This document shows, piece by piece, positions 7,637 to 16,484 of a DNA stretch of 64,000 nt. A program made the position numbers and the translations under genes. The notes under the pieces are model-generated. The model saw only the letters and a program-made list of their open reading frames with translations, was not told the origin of the DNA and did not search any database. Each line of letters starts with the position of its first letter. Within the stretch, counting starts at the first letter, position 1. The DNA lies in contig JAFDYG010000496.1 in assembly GCA_018267545.1 (NCBI GenBank), forward strand, positions 62,001 to 126,000, written 5' to 3'. The stretch is from Bacteroidota bacterium (GTDB taxonomy: Bacteria > Bacteroidota > Bacteroidia > Chitinophagales > Chitinophagaceae).

Positions 7637-10417
7637 TTATTTTTCAGGCATCAGCTCCAACCGCACATAATTCCCCCCGCTCAAATACCGCTTCGCCGCA
7701 TCCCGTAAATCTCCCACCGTAACCGAATCGACAATCCTCAAATACCCATCCACCTCGTGCAAATCCGCCCCATTGCGCACCTGTCCCGCCAAATACCCCG
7801 ACCAAAATCCATTCGTCTTCACCGCCGTCTCCCTCCCGGCCTTCGCCTCCGCCTTCCACTTCTCCAAATTCGTAGCCACCGGCCCATCCCTGCGAACCTT
7901 CGCAATCTCATCCAGCGCCGAAGCCACCAGCTTATCCGCATTCGCCGGAGCACACCCAAAGCTCACCGCCATCGAATACCGCGGCTGCGCACCCTTCGTC
8001 GAATTGAAGCTCACCCCCGGACTATAAACCCCGCTCTCCTCCTCCCGAAGCCGCTCCAGCATCCGAATCTGCAGCACCTCCCTGAGCGCCTCCAGCCGAA
8101 CCCTCGAAACCGCACTGTAATCGAACTCCCCGGACATGACCATATAAACCGTAGCCTTCGGCTCCGAACCCTTATAGACAACCTTTTCGATCTTGCCCGC
8201 AGGAATATGAATCCCCAAATCCTTCCCCTTTTCCCCCGCACGCGTCGACGGCAAACCGCCCAGGTACCGCTCCAGCAGCGGACGAATAGAAACAACATCA
8301 AAACTTCCCACAAAAACAAAAGTAAATCCCGAAGCATCCGCAAACCGCTCCTTATAAATCCGGAAAGCCTTATCCAAATCAATCCTCCCCAGCTTCTCCA
8401 GGCTCGGCCCCGTCCGCCGGATATTATAATTACCAAGTACAGCGCTCACCGAATCGCTAAACACCGCCCCCGGATTATTGGCCCTGTTCATAAGCTGCGC
8501 CCGGCTGCGCTCGATAATACTGGCAAACACGGCACTATCCTTCCGCGGCTCCGTAAAATAAGCATACACCAGCTGCAAAGCCGTTTCCAGATCAGCCGGA
8601 GTCGAGCTACCGTTAATCCCCTGCGTCTGCTCATCGATCCCCGGCGATACCCCCACCTGCTTACCCGCCAGAAACTTCTGCAGCGCACCCTCGTCATAAT
8701 TCCCCACCCCTCCGGATGATACAACCGCGGCAGCGCTGGCCGCAGTCTCATAGTCCGCATCCGGATACAGCGAAGAACCACCCGAAGCAAATCCGCTAAA
8801 GAGAATCTGATCATTCTTAAACTCCGTAGGCTTTAACAATACCGTCACCCCATTGCTGAGCTTGAGCGTCGTAACCCCCAGCCCCGCATCCCGCTTTTCA
8901 CCTACCACCTTCCCCGCAACAGGCGCATGCGCCAGCAACGGCCCGGAGCTAACCTCGTCCTTATACGCCTCCAACGGCCCCGCCTCCACAGCAGCCATCC
9001 ACCCCGCAACAGCACCACTATCCGGAAGCGCCCCCCGCTCCTTCTCCGCGGCCAAAATCAAAATATCCCTGTCCTTCCCCTCCAACATCCCTCCCGTATA
9101 CTTATTTACCTCCTCCAGCGTAATACCCGGAAGGTCCTTCGCCGTAAGCGCATACTCCACCTCGATACCCGGAGCCGCTTGCCCCTTCAAAAAAAATTCC
9201 TGGTACTCCTGTACATATTTTGCCGACACAGTCTTATCTTTTTCTTTCAGCGCCGCCGTAATCCCGCTCAGCACACTCGCCTTCGCCCGATCCAGCTCGG
9301 TCTTCGTAAACCCGAACCTACCCGCCCGCACCATTTCCCTCCACATCGCCTTGAACCCCAATTCCAGCTGACCCGGACGTGCCGTCACGCTTCCATCGAA
9401 AACATCCAGCCCCCCGACAAACCCGCCAACCCCCGCGCCCGCCTGCACAAACGGCGGATTCGCCTGCCGCGCCAGCTCCCCATACCTTCCCTGCAACATT
9501 TCATTCAACAAATTCCGTATCAGGTCCTCCCTATAATCCGCCTCCGTCCTGATCACCAGCCCCCGGTGCTTGATGATCACCTCCGCCTGCGTAGCCGTCA
9601 TCTCCGGATCGGTAGCGACAATAAACCGCCCCGAACCCGCAAGCGCTATCGGATACTTCGCCCGCGGCCGCTCCTGCGCCGGATTACGCAAATCAGCAAA
9701 TCGCGCCTTCACTTCCTTTTCCATTTGGTCTACATTAATATCACCCACAATGACCACCGCCTGCAGATCGGGTCGGTACCAGTCATGGTAGAAACGCTGT
9801 ATCGTCGCCGGCACAAACCGCGACAGCACACTATCCGTCCCAATCGCCTGCCGGTAAGCATACCGCGAACCATTCACCACTACCGGCCAATACAACCGCC
9901 GCAGCCTTTCTCCCGCTCCCTTCCCGAGCCGCTTCTCCTCCAGCACAACTCCCCGCTCCTTGTCGATCTCCGCCGGGTCCAAAACAGCACTGTTCGCCCA
10001 GTCCCGGATGATCTGCAGCCCATTGGCCACCACCTCCGGCTTGTCGGTCGGTATCGGCAGCTGGTAGACCGTTTCATCGAAATTCGTATACGCATTGATA
10101 TCCGCCCCGAAACGAACCCCATTCTTCTGCAAATAATCGATCAGCGCATTCTTCGGATAATGGACCGTCCCATTAAAGCTCATATGCTCCATAAAATGCG
10201 CAAGCCCCTGCTGATCCTCGTCCTCCAAAATCGACCCCACATTATTCACCAGGTACAATAGCGCCCGGTTCTTCGGCTCTTCATTATGCCGGATAAAATA
10301 CGTCAGCCCATTCGGCAGCACACCCGTCCTTACCGCCGGGTCCAGCGGCAGCACCTGCTGACCCACCGAAACCAAAGACAATACACAACCCGCAAAAAGA
10401 AATTTTAACTTTTTCAT
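7637..10417 (-). CDS. Secreted M16 (pitrilysin/insulinase) family zinc peptidase
   Basis: 926 residues with a signal peptide (about 1-20). The N-terminal M16 domain has the inverted zinc motif HFMEH at 74-78 and the third ligand E154 in DKERGVVLEE. The second, inactive M16 domain occupies the C-terminal half, giving the usual two-halved clamshell. It probably cuts short peptides in the periplasm. Its start codon overlaps the stop of the upstream MutS-like gene (ATGA at 10417-10414), so translation is coupled. It is the last gene of the operon headed by SusC, which suggests that the substrate is a peptide brought in by SusCD or a peptide handled by the adjoining ABC transporter. Confidence 0.93.
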   Translation of the reverse strand: MKKLKFLFAGCVLSLVSVGQQVLPLDPAVRTGVLPNGLTYFIRHNEEPKNRALLYLVNNVGSILEDEDQQGLAHFMEHMSFNGTVHYPKNALIDYLQKNGVRFGADINAYTNFDETVYQLPIPTDKPEVVANGLQIIRDWANSAVLDPAEIDKERGVVLEEKRLGKGAGERLRRLYWPVVVNGSRYAYRQAIGTDSVLSRFVPATIQRFYHDWYRPDLQAVVIVGDINVDQMEKEVKARFADLRNPAQERPRAKYPIALAGSGRFIVATDPEMTATQAEVIIKHRGLVIRTEADYREDLIRNLLNEMLQGRYGELARQANPPFVQAGAGVGGFVGGLDVFDGSVTARPGQLELGFKAMWREMVRAGRFGFTKTELDRAKASVLSGITAALKEKDKTVSAKYVQEYQEFFLKGQAAPGIEVEYALTAKDLPGITLEEVNKYTGGMLEGKDRDILILAAEKERGALPDSGAVAGWMAAVEAGPLEAYKDEVSSGPLLAHAPVAGKVVGEKRDAGLGVTTLKLSNGVTVLLKPTEFKNDQILFSGFASGGSSLYPDADYETAASAAAVVSSGGVGNYDEGALQKFLAGKQVGVSPGIDEQTQGINGSSTPADLETALQLVYAYFTEPRKDSAVFASIIERSRAQLMNRANNPGAVFSDSVSAVLGNYNIRRTGPSLEKLGRIDLDKAFRIYKERFADASGFTFVFVGSFDVVSIRPLLERYLGGLPSTRAGEKGKDLGIHIPAGKIEKVVYKGSEPKATVYMVMSGEFDYSAVSRVRLEALREVLQIRMLERLREEESGVYSPGVSFNSTKGAQPRYSMAVSFGCAPANADKLVASALDEIAKVRRDGPVATNLEKWKAEAKAGRETAVKTNGFWSGYLAGQVRNGADLHEVDGYLRIVDSVTVGDLRDAAKRYLSGGNYVRLELMPEK

Positions 10418-11742
10418 GAATGTTGAGTGATGATATCAATAATTTTTTCATTTTCAATAATCGTCATACCCACCCGGTCCGCCGCGATCCCCTCCTGCAG
10501 GATATAAGTATACCGCGGCCGGCCCTCTTCCAGCACCGTCGGCAGATAAGCAAACCGCAAATTATACCGGTGCTGCCGCAGCACCTCCCCCGCTTCTACG
10601 ATATGCGTGCTGATGATAAACGCACACCGGCCATATTTCGAAAAAGCCTCTGTTACCGCCAGCGTCCCGTCATAGGCGTCCTTCACATTGGTCCCCTTGA
10701 ACAATTCGTCGAACAGCACCACCAGCCGCTTCCCCTCACTCACAGCCTGCGCGACAGACTTCACCCGCAGCACCTCGGCATAAAAATGACTGTGCCCCTG
10801 GCTCAGATCGTCCGCGACATTGATCGAGGAGAAAAGCCCATCCCGAACCGAAAACGCCATCCCCGCCGCCGCAACAGGAAATCCCATATGAGCAAGATAT
10901 ACCGCCACCCCAAACGCCTTCATAAACGTCGACTTCCCCGCCATATTCGCACCCGTAAGAAAAAGCATGTTCGTCTTCTTGTCCAGCACAATCGAATTAC
11001 CCACCGCACCGCTCACCGCCGGATGCCGCAGCTCATCAATCCATACGATACTATCTGTCTGTGCCAGCGCCCCGGCATATCCCCAGTTATTGACCTTCGC
11101 CAGGTTGCCGACACAGATATACACATCCAATTCGCTTAGCACCGCCCTCACCGTCTCCAGCCCCTTGCGCAAACTCGTCCGCAGCAAATAATCATGCCGA
11201 ACCAGGGTCCAAAGCCCCCAGCCTTCCATCCCCCCTTCAAGCATTCCAACCAGACGCTTATCACCCAATACCTCCAACGCAGCAGAAATCCTGGAAGCAT
11301 AAGGCCCCACAGGATCGCGAGAACCCAGCTCCCGCAAAAACTCCCCCAGCACACGCAGTCCATAAACCGCAGCAAGCAGCCCCTCCCGCAATTGTTCAAA
11401 CTCCTCATTGCGCACCAGCGAAGCCAGTGCCTTCCGCCTTACCCCATGCCACACCGCAGCCGGCAAATGTCCATGCCCGGGGCTTTCCAAATACGCCTCC
11501 ATCGCATCCACCTGCTCCCCGCTCAACGGAAAGACCAATCCCTGTGCGGCAAAATGCCGAAAGACCCCACTACGCTTATTGATCGCCTCCGCATCCGTCA
11601 GCGGATGACGAAACATTTGTTCTAGCAGCCGCTCTCCCCCCGTCGTATGCACCTTGCAAAACAAGCTGAAGATCGACCCCCTCCGGTGCTTACCCAGCAA
11701 ATTCAGATCGTTCATTGTCTGCTGATCGGTAATAAAATTCAT
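10414..11742 (-). CDS. MutS-like ATPase lacking mismatch-recognition domains (copy 2)
   Basis: 442 residues. The N-terminal part (about 1-200) matches the MutS lever/core domain (GGERLLEQMFRHPLTDAEAI is the recognisable start). The C-terminal half is the ABC-type MutS ATPase, with Walker A TGANMAGKST, Walker B LVVLFDELFKGTN and a late His in STHIVEAG. The mismatch-binding domain with its Phe-x-Glu motif and the connector domain of true MutS (about 850 residues) are absent, as are the Smr and endonuclease parts of MutS2. It therefore cannot be a standard mismatch sensor. It overlaps both neighbours by ATGA and pairs with a paralogue upstream; a heterodimer is likely. Confidence 0.88.
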   Translation of the reverse strand: MNFITDQQTMNDLNLLGKHRRGSIFSLFCKVHTTGGERLLEQMFRHPLTDAEAINKRSGVFRHFAAQGLVFPLSGEQVDAMEAYLESPGHGHLPAAVWHGVRRKALASLVRNEEFEQLREGLLAAVYGLRVLGEFLRELGSRDPVGPYASRISAALEVLGDKRLVGMLEGGMEGWGLWTLVRHDYLLRTSLRKGLETVRAVLSELDVYICVGNLAKVNNWGYAGALAQTDSIVWIDELRHPAVSGAVGNSIVLDKKTNMLFLTGANMAGKSTFMKAFGVAVYLAHMGFPVAAAGMAFSVRDGLFSSINVADDLSQGHSHFYAEVLRVKSVAQAVSEGKRLVVLFDELFKGTNVKDAYDGTLAVTEAFSKYGRCAFIISTHIVEAGEVLRQHRYNLRFAYLPTVLEEGRPRYTYILQEGIAADRVGMTIIENEKIIDIITQHS

Positions 11743-13076
11743 ATCGCGTGATAATTGCCGTTTTTAAGAATATCCAACACGCCTTCATTTCGGATGATCA
11801 CCATCCCGTGCCGGTCGTCGGTAATACCCCGCTCCAGCTGATACGTATACACCGGCCTGCTGCCATCCATCCGGGTCGGCAAAAAGATGAACCCAATATT
11901 GCCATACCGCTCCCGCAGCACCTCCCCCGCCTCGATGATATGGGTCGAAATGACGAAAATGCTATTCCGCTTCGTAGCAAAAGCCCCCGTTATCGCAATC
12001 GTCGCCTCATACGCATCCTTGACATTGGTGCCGCGAAACAGCTCGTCGAAGATCACCAGCAGGTTTCGTCCCCGGTTCAGCTCCTCGGCTACTTTCTTTA
12101 CCCGCAGCACCTCCGCATAGAAATGACTCGCGCCCATCCCCAGATTATCGGCCAGGTTGATCGTCGTAAACAGTCCATCCAGCACCGAAAATTCCATCTC
12201 CGCAGCCGCCACGGGAAACCCCATATGCGCAAGATATACCGCAATCCCCAGCGACTTCATGAATGTGCTCTTCCCCGCCATGTTGGCCCCGGTAAGAAAA
12301 ACGACATTCTGGTCGGGCGAAATCCCAATGGAATTGGAAACAGGATTGGCCAGTGCCGGATGATACAACCCGCGAAATTTTACCGTATGCGCGTCCGCCT
12401 CGAGCACCGTCGGAAAGCAAAACTTCCGCGCCACCGCGACCCTCGCTACAGTAAGGTACAAGTCCAGATAATATAATTTCTCCAACAACCGCCGGACCGT
12501 CGCCCGATGCCGGAAACGCAGCTGATCATCCAGCTCCGCCGCCTGCTCGAAACCCAGCTTCTTACGCGCAGGAACCTGCCGCACGGCAACAAACACCGAT
12601 TCCTCCAGCAGACCCTGAAGCGCCGTCCGGTCCTCCGCATAAGGCGTACCATCCGCCGCCAGGGTCGCCGCAAATCCATACACCATATGCACCAGCTCCA
12701 GCGCCGCCGCCACACCCTTGTATATAATATCCTGCTCAGTATTATTCGAAATCATCCCCGCAATCCGCTTCCCCAACGCCGCATCTTCATGCGACAGCTT
12801 GGTCCGCTCGTCGGTATTGGCTAGCCACTGCTCGATCGCGTCGAACCATTCGGGCTTGCACGGAAACGATACCCCCGCATCCGCAAAAAACCGGATACAT
12901 CCGCTCCTCCGCCGGATAGCCTCCGGCCGCGACAACGGCTCGTGAAACAGCTGCTCCAGCAGCATCGCGCCTCCCCGCGTCTGCGTATGATTGAAGATAC
13001 CATAAACGGCCCCGTCCCCATGCTTACCGAAAATGTTCAGGTCGTCCAGCGTCTGCCGGTCTGTAATAAAATGCAT
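11739..13076 (-). CDS. MutS-like ATPase lacking mismatch-recognition domains (copy 1)
   Basis: 445 residues, clearly paralogous to the next gene: both begin with M-(N/H)-FITD-x-QT and share the Walker A block GANMAGKSTFMK followed by YLAHMGFPVAAA. Walker B is LLVIFDELFRGTN and the His motif is STHIIEAG. The core domain is present; the mismatch and connector domains are absent. The stop overlaps the next start by 4 bp (ATGA), and the GldF-GldG fusion gene ends 4 bp before this start codon. Outside the ATPase the two copies have diverged, as expected for the two subunits of a heterodimer. The partner DNA or protein is unknown. Confidence 0.88.
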   Translation of the reverse strand: MHFITDRQTLDDLNIFGKHGDGAVYGIFNHTQTRGGAMLLEQLFHEPLSRPEAIRRRSGCIRFFADAGVSFPCKPEWFDAIEQWLANTDERTKLSHEDAALGKRIAGMISNNTEQDIIYKGVAAALELVHMVYGFAATLAADGTPYAEDRTALQGLLEESVFVAVRQVPARKKLGFEQAAELDDQLRFRHRATVRRLLEKLYYLDLYLTVARVAVARKFCFPTVLEADAHTVKFRGLYHPALANPVSNSIGISPDQNVVFLTGANMAGKSTFMKSLGIAVYLAHMGFPVAAAEMEFSVLDGLFTTINLADNLGMGASHFYAEVLRVKKVAEELNRGRNLLVIFDELFRGTNVKDAYEATIAITGAFATKRNSIFVISTHIIEAGEVLRERYGNIGFIFLPTRMDGSRPVYTYQLERGITDDRHGMVIIRNEGVLDILKNGNYHAI

Positions 13077-13080
13077 ACGC

Positions 13081-15522
13081 TTATTTTCTTTTACGCCGGA
13101 TCAGAATAATGCTTCCCAAAACCAATAATATCCCCGGAAGAACGCCCAGCAAAAACACCTTCAGCATGGACAGACCGCTATCGGTGATCGTCAACCGCTT
13201 GTCCTGCGAAGGAGGCCGCGTCGTCTCGATCGGAAACTCCCCATGGGCAAACCAGCTGAAAATTCCCGTGCTGAAATCGAAATTGCAGGTCCTGATATTG
13301 AACCGCGCCAGCTCCGCATTGCTGAGAAAATCGGCATCACCCGCAACGACAATCCGCTGCTCCTTGCCATTGATATTTCTCGTAAGACCCAGCACCGCCG
13401 GAAGCGGCCCCTGCTTGTCCCCCTTCGTAACGTCGAAGTCGAGAATATCCGCGCTGAACTCGGGCTTTTTGACTTCCTCCTTCTTTTTCTTCCCCCCATC
13501 CCCGCTCTCGACATCCCCATCTCCCGCGACGACCATCACCATACCACCCCCACGGGGCGACTCCTCGTCCTCGGATAATTGGATCAGGCTTTCATCCGGC
13601 TTGATCTTCTTGTTCCAGCTCAGCTTACCCGAGGTCATCGCCAGCGGCTTGATCGTAAAAGGACCGTCGGTCGTAAAGGACAATCCCGCCGCACCATGCA
13701 TCGCGATGACCAGGCTGTCTTCGGCATCCTCATGTAATTTTTTCGTAAACCCCGCCGCTTCCGCCGTCAGATAAGGCTGCACCAGCTCGGGAGAAAAATC
13801 CTTGTTTTTCTGAACCATCATCCCATCCATCAGCTGAACACCCAGCGGCTGCAGCAGCGGATTGACTACCTCCTGCTTTCCGGGCTCTCCCGCGATAAGA
13901 AGGTTGCCCCCGCCGGCGATATATTTTTCAATCTTACGCCGCGCAACACTATCGAACGGCAGCTTCGGATCGGCAATCACCAATCCCGTAATATCCGCAG
14001 GAATCTCCTCGTCTTTCAGATAGACCTTGGTCACATCGAACCCCTGATTAATGAGCGAATTCCGGAACGTGATCTCCGTCGTCAGCCATTTGAAATGCCG
14101 GTCCCCCATTTTTTCCGTGCTGCGCTCCGACTCCCCTTGCGCAAAAGCGATCTTCGGCATCTTCGACTGCATCAGCCGCTTCAGCGCCGCCGAAGTTTCG
14201 GTTTCCGTAGGAAACACCATTTGGTCGTCGTACAGCCGCAGGAAGGTCTGCCTCCCCCGGAAATGCAAATCCATGACATAGCGGTTTTGCTCCGGCCGCA
14301 GATCGATGATCTTATGAATCTCTTCCGGCGTCTTGAAGTTCGCCAGGTTTACCTTCATTGACTTCGCATACCGCTCCGCCAGGGTCTTCAAATTCACCCC
14401 CGGATTATATTTGAACAGGTTCTTGTCCCCCGTGCTGTCGTAGAAATAAATGTAGTTGAATTTAATATCCGGCTTGAACCGCAGATAGGGCTCCCACCGC
14501 GCCATATCGGTATTGCGCTGATCCGGCTTTCCATACCAGAAACGGCCGTCCAGCAGGTTGACATAGGTATTCACCTCCAAAGTCGAGTCCCCCATTTCTT
14601 TCAATACTTTCTGCGCATTCACGGTCAGCGTCATCGACTTCGTAGCCGTCGTATCGAGATAACCGACCATTCCCGGCCGGCTGCTGATATACCCCACCGT
14701 CAACGCCAGCACCACGATCAGCACATAACGGCCCACCTTCACCACCGCCGGCTTCGACTCCCGGTCCGACTGCAGCTTATAAATCCCAAAGGCCAGGAAC
14801 ATACCGATAATCACCGCAAAATAAATGAGGTCCTTCGTAGTAATCAGCCCCAGCAGCATATTATCGGCCCGCCCCTCGATGGAAAGAAAATACGACAGGT
14901 CCCGCACAAAATCGATGTCCTGCCACAGCTGCCCGATATAGCTCAGCACCGCCAGCAGCACCAGCGTGCTCAACGCCGCCACCACCTGGTAGGAGGTGAG
15001 ACAGGACATAAAGAGCCCGATCGCCGCATAGGTGCATAATAGCAGGTAGATGCCGAACAGTCCGGCGAATAACATCCCCGCGTCCGGATGCACAATATTG
15101 AACAAGCCGAAAACGACCATCAACGCCAGCACCAGCACCAACGCAAGGTTATAGACCATCATCGAGAGATACTTCCCGAAAATAATTTCCCGCACCTTGA
15201 TCGGAGAGGAATAGAGCAGCTTGATAGTGCCGGCATTGATCTCCCGGCTCATCAGCCCCATCGTCAGCAGGGGAAGATACAGGTATAGCTTCCCGACGAG
15301 CTGCGGCCAAATCCCATACGGAGGCGCAAAGCTCCTTCCCGTCAGAAACATCAGGTATTTCAGATTCCTTCCGCCCATATCCTGGCTCGTCAGGATGCCC
15401 TCCATCATACTGGTATACGCAAGCCCTGACTGGAACAAAAGAGCGATCAGCAAAAACCACGCGATCGGAGAATAAAAAAGCAACGCCAGCTCGGTCCTGG
15501 CTATTTTGAGTATGGTCTTCAT
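13081..15522 (-). CDS. Fused GldF-GldG ABC transporter permease/auxiliary protein
   Basis: 813 residues. Residues about 1-240 are an ABC-2 type permease (six hydrophobic segments; MKTILKIARTELALLFYSPIAWF at the start is GldF-like). A further membrane helix and a large extracytoplasmic GldG-like domain follow (Rossmann-like stretch with VIADPKLPFDSVARRKIEKY and GGGNLLIAGEPG), and a final helix and RRKRK tail anchor the end. In Flavobacterium, GldF and GldG are separate proteins that work with GldA in gliding. I start at the ATG at 15522, since the longer frame overlaps the ATPase gene. It lies 4 bp after the ATPase gene, so the two should form one transporter. Confidence 0.85.
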   Translation of the reverse strand: MKTILKIARTELALLFYSPIAWFLLIALLFQSGLAYTSMMEGILTSQDMGGRNLKYLMFLTGRSFAPPYGIWPQLVGKLYLYLPLLTMGLMSREINAGTIKLLYSSPIKVREIIFGKYLSMMVYNLALVLVLALMVVFGLFNIVHPDAGMLFAGLFGIYLLLCTYAAIGLFMSCLTSYQVVAALSTLVLLAVLSYIGQLWQDIDFVRDLSYFLSIEGRADNMLLGLITTKDLIYFAVIIGMFLAFGIYKLQSDRESKPAVVKVGRYVLIVVLALTVGYISSRPGMVGYLDTTATKSMTLTVNAQKVLKEMGDSTLEVNTYVNLLDGRFWYGKPDQRNTDMARWEPYLRFKPDIKFNYIYFYDSTGDKNLFKYNPGVNLKTLAERYAKSMKVNLANFKTPEEIHKIIDLRPEQNRYVMDLHFRGRQTFLRLYDDQMVFPTETETSAALKRLMQSKMPKIAFAQGESERSTEKMGDRHFKWLTTEITFRNSLINQGFDVTKVYLKDEEIPADITGLVIADPKLPFDSVARRKIEKYIAGGGNLLIAGEPGKQEVVNPLLQPLGVQLMDGMMVQKNKDFSPELVQPYLTAEAAGFTKKLHEDAEDSLVIAMHGAAGLSFTTDGPFTIKPLAMTSGKLSWNKKIKPDESLIQLSEDEESPRGGGMVMVVAGDGDVESGDGGKKKKEEVKKPEFSADILDFDVTKGDKQGPLPAVLGLTRNINGKEQRIVVAGDADFLSNAELARFNIRTCNFDFSTGIFSWFAHGEFPIETTRPPSQDKRLTITDSGLSMLKVFLLGVLPGILLVLGSIILIRRKRK

Positions 15523-15526
15523 GAGT

Positions 15527-16462
15527 TTAGTTTTTCCGGCCGTTCTGACCGGAGAGTTGTGCAAATATTTCGTCGAGCGAGCTCTTGTCGAGCGTAATCT
15601 CCCGTAGACGCCAGCCCTGGCTGACGCTGGTAGCGATAAGACGTTCGGTGATCTCGGGGTCGCCGCTGAAGTACAGCCGGACCTGCTTCTCCGTCAGGAA
15701 ATCGGCCCTGTTGATCCCCGGAACCCGCAGAAACTCCTCCTGCGAAGGAGGATTGTCCATATACGTCAGCACGCTGTGCGGCTCCATATAGTTATTGAAA
15801 GCATCCATCGTATCGGCAAATACGATCCGGCCATTGTCGATCATCTTGATTTCCTTGCAAAGCATCTGCACTTCGGTAAGGATATGCGAGGAGAAGATGA
15901 CCACGCGATCGGCCGCGATTTCCTTTATGAGTGCCCGAACCTCGATGATCTGATTCGGATCGAGACCATTGGTCGGCTCGTCCAGCACCACCAGCTTGGG
16001 CCGGTGAATGATGGCCTGGGCGATGCCCACACGCTGCCGGTAGCCCCCCGACAGGTTTCGGATCAGCCTCCCGCTGAAATGCGCGATGCCGCAGCGCTCC
16101 TTGGCCACTTCGACCGCAGGCCGGATTTCCGCCTTGCTCATCTTGCGGAGATTGGCGCAGTAAACGAGATATTCGTCGACGGTCAGGTCCATATACAACG
16201 GCGCATTCTGCGGCAGAAATCCAATAAGCCTCTTAGCCGCCTCCGGGTCCTTACGCATATCGATACCGCCGATCGATACGCTTCCTTCGGTTTGGTTGAG
16301 ACATCCGCACAGGATGTTCATGGTCGTGGACTTGCCCGCGCCATTGGAGCCCAGCAGTCCGACGATACCGCTCCGGTCTATCTCCATATTGATGTCCCGG
16401 ATAGCCCAGCTCGTGGAATACTTATGCGATAGACGCTCGATCTTTACGATGGGGTGATTCAT
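15527..16462 (-). CDS. ABC transporter ATP-binding protein (GldA-like)
   Basis: 311 residues. Walker A GSNGAGKS is at 38-45, the Q loop is near 85 (LPQN), the signature LSGGYRQR is at 137-144, Walker B LVVLDEP is at 157-163, and the H loop is in SSHIL. The C-terminal extension of about 90 residues is usual in GldA/NatA-type exporters. It should energise the GldF-GldG fusion encoded 4 bp downstream. It starts 22 bp after the SusD stop. No gliding or PorSS genes are nearby, so an export role tied to this operon is more likely than motility (inference). Confidence 0.92.
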   Translation of the reverse strand: MNHPIVKIERLSHKYSTSWAIRDINMEIDRSGIVGLLGSNGAGKSTTMNILCGCLNQTEGSVSIGGIDMRKDPEAAKRLIGFLPQNAPLYMDLTVDEYLVYCANLRKMSKAEIRPAVEVAKERCGIAHFSGRLIRNLSGGYRQRVGIAQAIIHRPKLVVLDEPTNGLDPNQIIEVRALIKEIAADRVVIFSSHILTEVQMLCKEIKMIDNGRIVFADTMDAFNNYMEPHSVLTYMDNPPSQEEFLRVPGINRADFLTEKQVRLYFSGDPEITERLIATSVSQGWRLREITLDKSSLDEIFAQLSGQNGRKN

Positions 16463-16484
16463 ATTTGTGTTTTTACACCGGCGC

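Noticed and set aside
10414-13076. Annotation of the tandem ATPases as mismatch-repair MutS or as MutS2/RqcU
   Set aside because: The mismatch and connector domains of MutS and the Smr and nuclease parts of MutS2 are absent; only core and ATPase remain.
15523-15564. Upstream start for the GldF-GldG fusion
   Set aside because: It overlaps the ATPase coding end; the ATG at 15522 begins the conserved permease N-terminus and leaves a normal 4-bp gap.
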